Source: Gammaproteobacteria bacterium (lineage in GTDB: Bacteria; Pseudomonadota; Gammaproteobacteria; Pseudomonadales; Azotimanducaceae). From it: DNA of 64,000 nucleotides. The translations under genes were made by a program, and so were the position numbers. Of the stretch, positions 1 to 8,466 are shown one piece after another (within the stretch, counting starts at the first letter, position 1; every line of letters starts with the position of its first letter). The notes under the pieces are model-generated. The model was not told the DNA's origin. It saw only the letters and a program-made list of their open reading frames with translations, and searched no databases. The stretch is from positions 1-64,000 of the forward strand of contig JAPOVK010000038.1 of assembly GCA_026708185.1 (NCBI GenBank), read 5' to 3'.

Positions 1-96
1 GTCGCGCCAAGTCACGTCTCAGGCGCGCCGATCTGTCATTCCCGGACAGGAACTAGATAGGCTCTAGCCAACGGACGTGCGGGTGTTGAGGTGGGT

Positions 97-123
97 AGCG
101 AGGGCCCCAATGGGGCCCTCGCT
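97..123. terminator. Perfect 12-bp hairpin after the TonB receptor gene
   Basis: Arms 97-108 and 112-123 are a perfect inverted repeat (AGCGAGGGCCCC / GGGGCCCTCGCT) with a 3-nt loop. It lies just past the stop codon of the receptor gene on the minus strand, where an intrinsic terminator would be expected. No clear U-tract follows on either strand, so it may be a 3' stabilising hairpin or a bidirectional terminator. Nothing else was recognised in bases 1-96. Confidence 0.6.
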
Positions 124-134
124 CGAGCGACGGG

Positions 135-3100
135 CTACAGCGAAACCGTGAGTCTTGCGTATAGCTGGCGCATGAAGGGGTTGTGAACTCGGAGCACATA
201 CCCTTCGAACCTATGGAACGGAGGTTCTTTGTCGAATATGTTGATCCCGCCCAGTGCGATGTTGTAGCGCTGCGCATCGCCGAAGGTGTACTGGTACTGC
301 AAATCCACCTCCGTGTGGGCATCGACAAGGCGAACGTTCGCGCTGCGGTCGCCGAAGACGTCGTCTTTCATCTCGCTGATGTAGCGAATCGCGCCGTTCA
401 CCGCGTGGTTACCCATGTTCACATGGCCGAACAAGTTGGAGCGTGTCTTCGGTACAGGGCTCCCCGCGTTGCCGTCGTTGGTGTAACCAACGCCGTCCAT
501 GACGGCACTGGTCGGGGTACTGCGGATGTCGTAGTCGAGCATCATCGAAGTCTGGCTGCGTATCGTCACGTTGGTCTCGCCGATATCGAAGGAGTACTTC
601 GCTTTGAAGTCGACTCCGGATATTACAACTCCACCCGAGTTCTGGTACGACTGTTTGACGATCAGGACGTTACCCACAGGACCCGAGCCGCAGTTCCCGG
701 TCGGGTCGTTTTCGAGCAACGGGTTGGGGATCAAGTTGACGGTGTCTCGAACAACACTCGGTCCGCACGGATCTTCAGTGACGACCTGGCTTGACGGCTT
801 GATCTGAATGCGATTCTCGAAATCGAACGTGAAGTAGTCGAGGTCCACCTGCAGTGAGTGATTGCCGTCACCCCAAGGCAACTCGGGTAGGAACGAGAAA
901 CCGAAGTTGTAGTTGTCCGATTCCTCGGGCTCGAGATCAGGGTTCTTCCCGAGCAAGATCGTTCTAAACGTGCCGGTGTTGCTGTAGAACTCGACCGGAT
1001 CGATCGGGTCCCGGATCTCTTCCACCCAACCTTCGCTGTCGGTGCCGACAGCAAACCTCAGCGACGGCGCTTTGAACGACGTTGAGTAGCTGCCGCGCAG
1101 CGATAGCCAGTCCGTCGGGCTCCATTTCATACCGGCTTTCGGGTCGGTGCTTTCGAGCCCCCCGCTGTACTCCTCACGACGCACCGCAAACTGGACGTCT
1201 AAGGTGTCGTGCACCGGCATACTGAGCTCAGCAAAGACAGCGTCCACGGAGCGGCGACCTTCACCCCCGCGTTGCGGCGGTAAAAAGCCTTGATTCAACG
1301 ACTCCTGAAACGCCGTATCGAAGCGTTCGAACTCATCGCGACGATGCTGGAAGCCAACCGCGAGCCCGGCGTTGCCGGCCGGCAGCGCGAATATGTCACC
1401 GGCAGCGACAGCTTCCCCGACGAGCAGCTCACGCTCGTTGAAGCTCTCGGAGTCCGCGATGAACCATTCGATGACATCATAGGTTTCTGCGCCGGGCGCT
1501 TTCACGACATTGCCATCACTGTCCACCCGAAATGCAGACGCATGGCCGGAGTTCGAATCGAACGTGTCGAGGTAGATGTCTGCAGCAAACGGGCTCCAGT
1601 AGTAACAGTTACCCGTCCCCGGAGCGGTACCGGGTCCGGGTCCGTCGAAGCGGACATCGCAATTGCTTCCACCGTAGCCTTGCAGCGCGTACTGCAGCCG
1701 CAGCAGATGGGTGTCGCGGTCGCGCTCCGTTATGCGGTCCCACGAGTACTGTCCCGAGACGAACATGCTCCATGTCGAGAGCATCTCCCCTCCCAGATAC
1801 TGGCCGAAGTCGAGGTTGTAGGTGACGGCGAAGCGATGTGACTGAAAATCGTCCTCCTGACGGGCGTCGACAGGTGAGTATCGGTACGCATTGCCGAGCG
1901 GGCGCCCTGTCCAGGGGATGTCCTGATTAAAGGGATTGAGCGGGTTGCTTGCCGGAACGACCGGACGGCCGTTGGTCATCGGTACGCTCGGCGTGTACTC
2001 CGCGGCCTGCTCCGTCCACCTCATACTGTATTCGAGCTCGATGTCCTGACCGGGGGCGATGTCGAGTCCCCAGTTGGTGTAGGCCACCACAATGTCTTCC
2101 TCAGGTGTGATCGAGTTGCTCGGCTGAAAGGAGTATAGACAGCTGCCTACGCCCCAAGGCGCACCGCCAAACGCCGGGCTGAACTGCCCGCCGCCGGGGA
2201 CGACGGCACCGAGTCGGCCTGTCGTGGGTGGTGAGGAACCGTCGGCATTCCACTCCATAATACGTCCGCCTGGAAAGTCCTCCACGATACCGGGAATACA
2301 GTGCGGATCGGCGACCCGGAGGCTGGTGACCGGCGCCTGCCCCGCAAACGGCCCGGACGCGATGCGCCCGTCCGCGTCGAGGTTCGACGTGTCGGTGGCT
2401 TGATCCCACAACTGGGTGTAGTTAATGACGCGCTCGCTATTGTTGATCACGAGATCGCTAACGCCGTCGTCGGCGAGCGGTCGCTCGTGCAGCGTATACG
2501 TGCCGGGACTACCGTTGCCGGAGGTATTGTTGATTAGCCGAAACGGTCGCTCGTGGTTTCTTAGCGGATCCTGATGGGTGAAACCGATCGCGGCCATCCC
2601 GCGCACCCGGTCGCCTCCGACCCCCGTGATCATCTGGAACTCGACCTGGCCGGAACCTTCGATACTCTTGCTGCCGGCGCGCATTTCGAACCCTTCGAAG
2701 TTTTTGCGCGGTATGATATTCACAACCCCCGCAATGGCATCGGATCCGTATATCGCCGCGGCGCCGTCGAGCAGCGTTTCCATACGATCGATCGCGATTA
2801 CCGGCATTAGCGCCTTGATATTGGTCATATCGTCGTTGATCGAACCCTGGCCGTTTGATGCGACACGTTTGCCGTTCTGCAGGACTAACGTCGATCCCGA
2901 GCCAAGCCCTCTGAGCTCAATACCTCGCTCCGCGCCGCAGCAAGTGGACAGCAGTCCGGTGCGCCCGCTAGAGCTGGTATTGAACGTAAAGGTTTCGGCG
3001 ATGTCTTCGATGCTGGACCAGCCGTTGGCGGCGATGTCCTCAATGCCAACCACGTCGATTGGCGATGGCACGTCGGCCTGGTTTGTCCGCTTGATGTGGC

Positions 3101-3209
3101 TGCCGGTCACTATGATTTCCTCGATTTCGCTTTCTTGCGCGAAAGCGATATCGGGAAACAGAAGTGACACGCAGGCGATCAAGAAAAACCTGATGATGCG
3201 TGTTTCCAT
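135..3209 (-). CDS. TonB-dependent outer-membrane receptor
   Basis: This 1024-residue protein should import an unidentified substrate across the outer membrane using energy from TonB-ExbBD. A signal peptide is visible (METRIIRFFLIAC..., ending near AFAQ at residue 25). It is followed by a TonB-box-like stretch (EEIIVTGSHIKR, about residues 30-42) and a plug domain with the typical ELRGLGSGSTLVLQNGKRVA and YGSDAIAGVVNI motifs. The remaining 800 residues have the aromatic-rich pattern of a 22-strand barrel, with a terminal aromatic-type strand ending LTVSL. The gene stands alone, with no ExbBD or enzyme partner beside it. Base composition looks lower in GC than the genes after 4 kb, which could mean acquisition. 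The substrate is unknown. Confidence 0.9.
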   Translation of the reverse strand: METRIIRFFLIACVSLLFPDIAFAQESEIEEIIVTGSHIKRTNQADVPSPIDVVGIEDIAANGWSSIEDIAETFTFNTSSSGRTGLLSTCCGAERGIELRGLGSGSTLVLQNGKRVASNGQGSINDDMTNIKALMPVIAIDRMETLLDGAAAIYGSDAIAGVVNIIPRKNFEGFEMRAGSKSIEGSGQVEFQMITGVGGDRVRGMAAIGFTHQDPLRNHERPFRLINNTSGNGSPGTYTLHERPLADDGVSDLVINNSERVINYTQLWDQATDTSNLDADGRIASGPFAGQAPVTSLRVADPHCIPGIVEDFPGGRIMEWNADGSSPPTTGRLGAVVPGGGQFSPAFGGAPWGVGSCLYSFQPSNSITPEEDIVVAYTNWGLDIAPGQDIELEYSMRWTEQAAEYTPSVPMTNGRPVVPASNPLNPFNQDIPWTGRPLGNAYRYSPVDARQEDDFQSHRFAVTYNLDFGQYLGGEMLSTWSMFVSGQYSWDRITERDRDTHLLRLQYALQGYGGSNCDVRFDGPGPGTAPGTGNCYYWSPFAADIYLDTFDSNSGHASAFRVDSDGNVVKAPGAETYDVIEWFIADSESFNERELLVGEAVAAGDIFALPAGNAGLAVGFQHRRDEFERFDTAFQESLNQGFLPPQRGGEGRRSVDAVFAELSMPVHDTLDVQFAVRREEYSGGLESTDPKAGMKWSPTDWLSLRGSYSTSFKAPSLRFAVGTDSEGWVEEIRDPIDPVEFYSNTGTFRTILLGKNPDLEPEESDNYNFGFSFLPELPWGDGNHSLQVDLDYFTFDFENRIQIKPSSQVVTEDPCGPSVVRDTVNLIPNPLLENDPTGNCGSGPVGNVLIVKQSYQNSGGVVISGVDFKAKYSFDIGETNVTIRSQTSMMLDYDIRSTPTSAVMDGVGYTNDGNAGSPVPKTRSNLFGHVNMGNHAVNGAIRYISEMKDDVFGDRSANVRLVDAHTEVDLQYQYTFGDAQRYNIALGGINIFDKEPPFHRFEGYVLRVHNPFMRQLYARLTVSL

Positions 3210-3300
3210 TTCTTCCTCTCTATTTCTGAACTAAAGCCAAGCGAGTACGCCGGATGTTGCGGCGCTCTCCCCAATTGAAACCAAGCGGGGCATACTTCTG

Positions 3301-3440
3301 CCCCGCATGAAACAAACGCCAGAGCGAGCGCAGCGAGCGGCGGCATTTGTTTCATGCGGGGTCGGAGTGGCCTTGGGCCGCAGGCGAAGCCGGTGCCGAG
3401 CGAACGCGAGGTACCGGACACGGCTATGGGGCGCCTTCAT
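3301..3440. repeat. Dispersed repeat R1, copy A (hairpin module plus 72-bp core)
   Basis: Bases 3301-3320 and 3342-3361 form a 20-bp inverted repeat with one mismatch (CCCCGCATGAAACAAACGCC and its complement). They are followed by a core at 3369-3440 that begins GGCCTTGGGCC and ends GGGGCGCCTTCAT. The core recurs at 11793-11863 and 38514-38585, and the hairpin module recurs in diverged form at 11728-11783. It lies between the receptor gene and a decayed regulator gene. It encodes nothing convincing and looks like a non-autonomous palindromic repeat. The 3210-4084 stretch otherwise holds only the pseudogene, promoter and hairpin listed separately. Confidence 0.7.
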
Positions 3441-3461
3441 GATCTCTCCTCGGGTCCGATT

Positions 3462-3744
3462 TCAGGGTTCACTGAGGTGAAGCACGAGCACTTCGTCCAG
3501 CGGCTCCCGAAGAACGGTAAGCCAGCGTGCTTTCCTCGACTCCCGGTTCACGTAGCCCTTTGCGGCACGAGCTGATTGACCTGGTCACGGACGCTCGGGC
3601 CCGATATCCCGAGGATGTCCGCGAGTTCCTTGAGCGTTGGGGGAAATCCCCGTCGGTTGATGAAGCGGCGCAGCTCGCTAAGCGTACGCCGGTGCGGAGC
3701 GGTGATTCCCCGATGGGTGGTCTTCCTCTCGCCTGGCTGCCCAT
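3462..3744 (-). pseudogene. Decayed LexA-like winged-helix regulator
   Basis: Read on the minus strand, three frames joined in order give a LexA-type DNA-binding domain. An N-terminal AT-hook-like MGSQARGRPP starts at 3744. A second frame gives RRTLSELRRFINRRGFPPT and then LKELADILGISGPSVRDQ. A third frame gives KGYVNRESRKARWLTVL and stops at 3462. The G-x-PPT-x-x-E-L-A-x-x-L-G and R/KGY pattern is that of the LexA N-terminal winged helix. At least two frameshifts separate the pieces, and the second frame hits a TGA right after QLVPQRAT. No C-terminal peptidase domain is present, so the parent was a short DNA-binding protein. It could alternatively be a sequencing-error-broken gene. A palindromic operator/promoter lies upstream. 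Confidence 0.6.
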
Positions 3745-3834
3745 GGCAGAGCCTCTCTCGAGTGAGATCGCGGTTGCGGTAGAGAAAGCTGCATCGTCAA
3801 CCGGGGGGAAGCCCGGCTGCGTCTCATCAAGACC

Positions 3835-3862
3835 AATATACACCTGTCATATGACAGGTCAA
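3835..3862 (-). promoter_or_regulatory. Sigma70-type promoter with an 18-bp palindromic operator in its spacer
   Basis: On the minus strand, a -35 TTGACC (3862-3857) and a -10 TATATT (3840-3835) are separated by 16 bp. The perfect palindrome ACCTGTCATATGACAGGT (3842-3859) fills the spacer. It faces the LexA-like pseudogene, so the natural reading is an autoregulatory operator for that repressor or a relative. Regulation is inferred from position only. Confidence 0.55.
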
Positions 3863-4011
3863 ACAAGGAGATGAGAGGCCGCAAAGGTCGGCGGGCCAGC
3901 GGGCCAATTGACGGGAGGGGGAAACGGGGGGTGCTGTCTTCCCGACCCGAACCGGAGAATCGAGGAAGATGTAGGAAGGGGCGTAACTCCTTGAGAACAC
4001 GCTAGATACGA

Positions 4012-4045
4012 CGAGGCCCCGAAGGGGTCACCCTGCGGGGCCTCG
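4012..4045. terminator. GC-rich hairpin downstream of tRNA-Asn
   Basis: Arms 4012-4020 (CGAGGCCCC) and 4037-4045 (GGGGCCTCG) pair perfectly around a 16-nt loop. The hairpin lies about 40 bp past the 3' end of the minus-strand tRNA, where a terminator is expected. There is no strong T-run on the minus strand. Confidence 0.45.
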
Positions 4046-4084
4046 CGTTAACTATCGAGTCGCTCTAGTTCGCGCTCGAAAAAA

Positions 4085-4160
4085 TGGCTCCGCCTGCTGG
4101 GCTCGAACCAGCGACCCGCTGATTAACAGTCAGCTGCTCTACCAACTGAGCTAAGGCGGA
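4085..4160 (-). tRNA. tRNA-Asn (GTT)
   Basis: Read on the minus strand, the 76-nt cloverleaf starts TCCGCCT and ends AGGCGGA-G-CCA, so the 7-bp acceptor stem is perfect and CCA is encoded. The anticodon arm is GCTGA-CTGTTAA-TCAGC, with anticodon GTT. The D-arm (TTAGCTCAGTTGGTAGAGC) and T-arm (GGTTCGAGCCC) are canonical. It inserts asparagine during translation. It is a single isolated tRNA gene. Confidence 0.97.
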
Positions 4161-4172
4161 ACGGAGGCGCGT

Positions 4173-4200
4173 AGTGTACTCGGCAGCGCCTTCCAGGCAA
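4173..4200 (-). promoter_or_regulatory. Promoter of tRNA-Asn
   Basis: On the minus strand, TTGCCT (4200-4195) and TACACT (4178-4173) are 16 bp apart. The predicted start point is a few bases before the mature 5' end at 4160, as expected for a tRNA with a short leader. Confidence 0.6.
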
Positions 4201-4300
4201 GTGCTGTTTGCCCATCATCGGCCTTGGCAAGGCGGCGGGCGGTGCGGCTGGTGCCGCCTTCGGTTAGAGTCGGCGCACGCTCAGCCAACCGACAAGCGCC

Positions 4301-5704
4301 GTGACAACACCGTACCCGGACCACCCGCAACTCAACGGCAACTTCGCGCCGATCCGCATGGAATGCGATATCGACGATGTCATCGTGCGCGGCGACCTGC
4401 CGCGGGACCTCGATATCACGTACTACCGCAACGGCCCCGATCCCCAGTTCCCGCCCCGCGCCGACCATCATTGGTTCGCGGGCGACGGGATGGTTCACAT
4501 GTTCACGATCCGCGACGGCCGCGTGCGCTACCGGAATCGTTGGGTGCGCACGAGCAAGTGGGCGTTGGAGCGCGGCGAGGGCCGCAGCCTCTACAACCCG
4601 TTCAACCCCTTGGACAACGATCCCCTCACGCAGGGCGTCGCCGACGAGGGGCTGGCGAACACCAACATCGTCTGGCACGGCAATCGGCTGCTGGCGCTGG
4701 AGGAAGGGCATGCGCCGGTCGAGGTCGACCCGGCGACGCTCGACACGATTGGGCCGTGGCGATTCGACGACCAACTCGCAGGCCCCATGACGGCCCATCC
4801 GAAGCTCGACCCTGAGACCGGCGAGATGCTGTTCTTCGGGTACATGGCGGCCGGGATGTTCAGCCGCGAGGTCAGCTACCAGACCGTGGACGCCCAAGGC
4901 CGGCTGACCCGCGCCGAGCGCTTCGACGCGCCGTTCGCCAGCATGATGCATGACTTCATCGCGACGGCCGAGCACGTCGTGTTCCCGGTCTTTCCGGTGA
5001 CGGCGAGCATGGAACGGGCGATGTCGGGCGGTCCGCCGTTGGCTTGGGATCCCGACATGGGCACGCATGTGGGCGTCATGCGCCGCGACGGCGGCGTGGC
5101 CGAGATGCGCTGGTTCGATACGGACCCCTGCTACGTGTTCCACCCGGTGAACGCCTACTCCGAGAACAACCGCATCGTCGCGCACGTGATGCAGTTCGAG
5201 GAGGTGCCGCTGTTTCCCCGGGTGGACGGTGGGGCGACCGATCCGAAGAAGGCGCAGGCGCGTCTCTGCGAGTGGACCATCGACCTAGGCAGCAACGCCG
5301 GTGGCATCACGCGGCGCTACCTCGACGACCTGCCCGGCGAATTCCCGCGCCTGGACGAGCGCTTCGCGCTGAACGGCTATCGGCACGCCTACTGCGCCGG
5401 CAACGTCGGCGGATCCGGCCTGCACTTCAACGCGGTGGTGCACTATGACCTCGCTAGCGGGGCGCGGCAGGACTACGTGCTGCCGGACGGCGACACGGTC
5501 GGCGAACCCGTATTCGTGCCACGCACGGCCGACGCCCCCGAGGGCGACGGCTACCTGCTCGGCGTCGTGCATCGTGGCCGTGATAACCGTAGCGACCTGG
5601 TGTTCCTGGACGCGAACGACGTGGCGGCGGGACCGGTGGCGTGCGCGGAACTTCCGCATCGCATCCCCTACGGCTTCCACGGGAACTGGATAGCCAACCG
5701 CTAG
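4301..5704 (+). CDS. Carotenoid oxygenase family protein
   Basis: The 467-residue protein belongs to the carotenoid/retinal-pigment-epithelium (RPE65) oxygenase family, Fe(II) enzymes that oxidatively cleave a double bond in carotenoids, apocarotenoids or stilbenes. Family signs are YYRNGPDPQFPP and HHWFAGDGMVHMFTIRDG near the N terminus. Four spaced histidines suit the iron: MTAHPKLD, MMHDFIATAEH, CYVFHPVNAY and a final GFHGNW. The start is GTG at 4301, with no strong ribosome site visible. The length matches bacterial members (450-500). No carotenoid synthesis genes are nearby, so a lignostilbene-type or other phenylpropanoid substrate is equally possible. An ankyrin-repeat gene follows 22 bp later on the same strand. 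Confidence 0.9.
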   Translation: MTTPYPDHPQLNGNFAPIRMECDIDDVIVRGDLPRDLDITYYRNGPDPQFPPRADHHWFAGDGMVHMFTIRDGRVRYRNRWVRTSKWALERGEGRSLYNPFNPLDNDPLTQGVADEGLANTNIVWHGNRLLALEEGHAPVEVDPATLDTIGPWRFDDQLAGPMTAHPKLDPETGEMLFFGYMAAGMFSREVSYQTVDAQGRLTRAERFDAPFASMMHDFIATAEHVVFPVFPVTASMERAMSGGPPLAWDPDMGTHVGVMRRDGGVAEMRWFDTDPCYVFHPVNAYSENNRIVAHVMQFEEVPLFPRVDGGATDPKKAQARLCEWTIDLGSNAGGITRRYLDDLPGEFPRLDERFALNGYRHAYCAGNVGGSGLHFNAVVHYDLASGARQDYVLPDGDTVGEPVFVPRTADAPEGDGYLLGVVHRGRDNRSDLVFLDANDVAAGPVACAELPHRIPYGFHGNWIANR

Positions 5705-5726
5705 CCAGGCTTGGTGGACTCCTAGG

Positions 5727-6707
5727 ATGGCTGGTTCCCCAAAGCCCGAGGTCCTTGGGGCCGCTGGCAAGGGCCAGGTCGCTCGGGTCAAGGCGGCGCT
5801 GCTGGGTGAGCATGCGCAGTCGCGGGCGGCGGTTGGACTCGGCTCGGAATCCGACCTCACGGCGTTGCAGCTTGCCTCCCTACACGACGACGAGGTGGCG
5901 AGGGCCCTGCTCGCGGCTGGCGAGTCATGCGATCTGCATTGTGCCTCTGCCTTGGGGCTTGCCGATGAGATCAGCCGCATGGCCCCGGCCCGAGACCTCG
6001 GTGCGCTTGCCGAGCATATGACGCCGATGGGATTCGCCTTGGTGAAGAACCGGCTGGCGGCGGTCCGAGCGTTGCTCCGTGCCGGCGACGATCCGAACAG
6101 GCCCTTGCCGCGCATTGGCTTCTTCATCTGGGAACTCGAGGCTCTTGCCGCCGGGCTCGGCGCTTGGTCTCCGCTGCAGGCGGCCTGCACGCACGGCTAC
6201 GCGGACGATGCCGCCGCGATCGCCTCGGTCTTGCTCGAGGCCGGTGCGGAACGCGATGCACCGTCACCGCTCGGTGATCGACCGATCCACCTCGCTGCGA
6301 TCTACGGCTGGATGCCCGTGCTCGAGACGCTCCTCGCCGCCGGTGCGGATGTGGATTCGCGGACCGTGCCGGTGGAAGACGCGATGTGGCGGATGTCTTC
6401 GGCGGCGCACGCCGAGCGCGTCAGCGACTCGACGCCGGCGATGGTCGCGGCGCGCGAGGGAGGGGTCGAGACGGTGCGCTGGCTTCTGGCCCGCGGCGCC
6501 GACGTCAACGCCCGCGACAGCGCGGGGGCCACGCCGCTGCACGCGGCGGCGCGGCCGTGGTGGGGCGAGAAACCGGAACTGGTGTCGGTGTTGCTCGCAT
6601 CCGGCGCCGACCGCCGCGCGCGTGACGCGGCCGGGCGAACCGCACATGATGTCGCGGCGGCCGCGGGATTCGCCGCCACGGCCAGGTTGTTGGGCGCCGG
6701 GCGCTAA
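5727..6707 (+). CDS. Ankyrin-repeat protein
   Basis: The 326-residue protein is built almost wholly of ankyrin repeats, which act as protein-binding scaffolds. Clear repeats are seen at about residues 47-75 (LTALQLASLHDDEVARALL), 170-200 (RPIHLAAIYGWMPVLETLL), 228-260 (TPAMVAAREGGVETVRWLL) and 263-320 (TPLHAAARPWWGEKPELV). No signal peptide or membrane segment is evident, so it is probably cytoplasmic. It follows the carotenoid oxygenase by 22 bp and may be cotranscribed. Its TAA overlaps the TAG of the convergent amidohydrolase gene (6704-6707). The partner is unknown. Confidence 0.85.
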   Translation: MAGSPKPEVLGAAGKGQVARVKAALLGEHAQSRAAVGLGSESDLTALQLASLHDDEVARALLAAGESCDLHCASALGLADEISRMAPARDLGALAEHMTPMGFALVKNRLAAVRALLRAGDDPNRPLPRIGFFIWELEALAAGLGAWSPLQAACTHGYADDAAAIASVLLEAGAERDAPSPLGDRPIHLAAIYGWMPVLETLLAAGADVDSRTVPVEDAMWRMSSAAHAERVSDSTPAMVAAREGGVETVRWLLARGADVNARDSAGATPLHAAARPWWGEKPELVSVLLASGADRRARDAAGRTAHDVAAAAGFAATARLLGAGR

Positions 6708-8407
6708 GCGGCGAGTGGTCCGCGCAGGAGCTTTCCTGGTGCCGCACCGGTGTGCTCGTTGTCTGCGAGCAGCACCTCGCCGTTGACCACCGTCGCCTTG
6801 ATGCCCGTGGCGGTCTGCTTGAAACGCTTTGCGCCGGCCGGCAGGTCGTGGACGATCTCCGGCATGTTGGGTGCGATCGTCGCCGGGTCGAAGACGGCGA
6901 CATCCGCCGCGAGCCCCTCGCGCAGCAGGCCGCGGTCATGCAAGCCCCAGCGCGCCGCGGGTTCCGCGGTGACCATGCGCACGGCTTCCTCCAGGGTCAG
7001 CGCCTCGCGTTCGCGAACCCACTGGCTGAACACGTTCGTCTGCAGCGAACTGTCCATGATTTGCGAGACGTGGGCACCGGAGTCCGAGAACGTCACCACC
7101 GAGTGCGGATGCTTCATCATCTCGATGACGTCGGCGTCGTTCTCGTTGTTGATGGGCATGCGGAAGAGCGTCTTGAAGTCCTCTTCCAGGGCGAGGTCGA
7201 TCATCATCTCGGCGGGCGCAATGCCTCGGGCAGCGGCGAGCTCGGCGACGCTTTGGTCGCGGCCGTCGGTGCCGGCCATGACGAACACCCAGTTCCAGTC
7301 GGGCGGGTTGACGGTGGTGCCGTAGCGCTTGTGGCGTTCGCTCGGGTTGCTTGCCACGGCCACCAGCTTGGCTTTGAGCGCCGGATCGGCGAACTTCGCG
7401 CGTTGCTCGGCCAACGGCAGCTTGCGGATGTCGCGCCAGACTTCCCAGGTATCGAACGGCAGGTGCGATTCGAAGGTGTAGATGACGCAGAGCGAGCGCG
7501 AGTGCACCTGCGCGAACATCGTACCGCCCGCTTGCGCCACCTCGTCGAGCAGGGCGAGGTAGCTGCGCCAGACCTCGGGCGCACGACGATTCGCGAACAG
7601 GCCCCACGTCACGGGCACGCCGGATTCCACGGCCAGGTCCTTCAGTCGCAGGTGGTACTCGCGGATCTTGTCCGGGTCGCGGCCGACGGCTTCACCGGCA
7701 ATCTCGAACATGCCGGCGCCGGTGCGACCCATGGCGTTGACGATCGCGCGGACCTCGTTCCAGGAGGCCAACCGGCTCGCGACCGGTTTGTGGTCCGACG
7801 TCTGGTGGTTGGGGGAGCGCGATGTTGTGAAGCCGATGGCGCCGGCGCGCACCGCCTCGACGGCGAGGGCGGCCATGCGCTTGACGTCGTCTTCGCTGGC
7901 CTCCTCCTCGAAGGCGCGAGGGCCCATGACGTAGGTGCGTAGCGCCGAGTGGCCCATGTAGCCGGCGTAGTTGATGCCTTTCGGGAGGCTGTCGAGCACG
8001 TCGAGGTATTCCGGGTAGCTCTCCCAACGCCAGGCGATGCCGGCAAGCATGGCTTCGCGGGCGATGTCCTCGGCGCGCTCGAGGTTGCGGAAGACCAGGT
8101 CGGCCTCGGACTCGCGACATGGCGCCAGGGTGAAGCCGCAATTGCCCATGACGACGCTGGTGACGCCGTGGTAGCACGAGCACGAGCCGATGGGATCCCA
8201 GAACACCTGCGCATCCATGTGGGTGTGCCCGTCGACGAACCCGGGGGTGACCACGTGGCCCTCCGCGTCGATGGTCTGCCGGGCCCGGTCGGTGATGCGC
8301 CCGATGCCGACGATGCGACCGTCGCGGATTCCTACGTCGGCGGCGAAGCCGGGTGCGCCGGTGCCGTCCACCACCGTGCCGTTCTCGATGACCAAGTCGT
8401 ACGCCAT
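6704..8407 (-). CDS. N-acyl-D-amino-acid deacylase family amidohydrolase
   Basis: The 567-residue metal-dependent amidohydrolase starts MAYDLVIENGTVVDGTGAPG, the usual N-terminal beta-sandwich of the D-aminoacylase/dihydroorotase-like family. The metal-binding HTH motif is in FVDGHTHMDAQVFW (about residue 65). A conserved Cys-containing GNCGFTLAPC follows, and the later aspartate motif is FSDSGAHVSQIMD. These enzymes hydrolyse N-acyl-D-amino acids or related cyclic amides. The ATG at 8407 is chosen because GGGAGGGAGG lies just upstream and the open frame above it has no family similarity. It is divergent from the DUF1015 gene and convergent with the ankyrin gene. The exact substrate is not predictable. 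Confidence 0.88.
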   Translation of the reverse strand: MAYDLVIENGTVVDGTGAPGFAADVGIRDGRIVGIGRITDRARQTIDAEGHVVTPGFVDGHTHMDAQVFWDPIGSCSCYHGVTSVVMGNCGFTLAPCRESEADLVFRNLERAEDIAREAMLAGIAWRWESYPEYLDVLDSLPKGINYAGYMGHSALRTYVMGPRAFEEEASEDDVKRMAALAVEAVRAGAIGFTTSRSPNHQTSDHKPVASRLASWNEVRAIVNAMGRTGAGMFEIAGEAVGRDPDKIREYHLRLKDLAVESGVPVTWGLFANRRAPEVWRSYLALLDEVAQAGGTMFAQVHSRSLCVIYTFESHLPFDTWEVWRDIRKLPLAEQRAKFADPALKAKLVAVASNPSERHKRYGTTVNPPDWNWVFVMAGTDGRDQSVAELAAARGIAPAEMMIDLALEEDFKTLFRMPINNENDADVIEMMKHPHSVVTFSDSGAHVSQIMDSSLQTNVFSQWVREREALTLEEAVRMVTAEPAARWGLHDRGLLREGLAADVAVFDPATIAPNMPEIVHDLPAGAKRFKQTATGIKATVVNGEVLLADNEHTGAAPGKLLRGPLAA

Positions 8408-8466
8408 CGCCTCCCTCCCTTGTTCGAAAGCCATACGCGTAAACCGCTTACCATACAGCACCCGCC

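Noticed and set aside
3527-3874. Plus-strand 115-codon open frame opposite the LexA-like pseudogene
   Set aside because: No domain pattern; the winged-helix similarity is on the opposite strand and a promoter faces that way.
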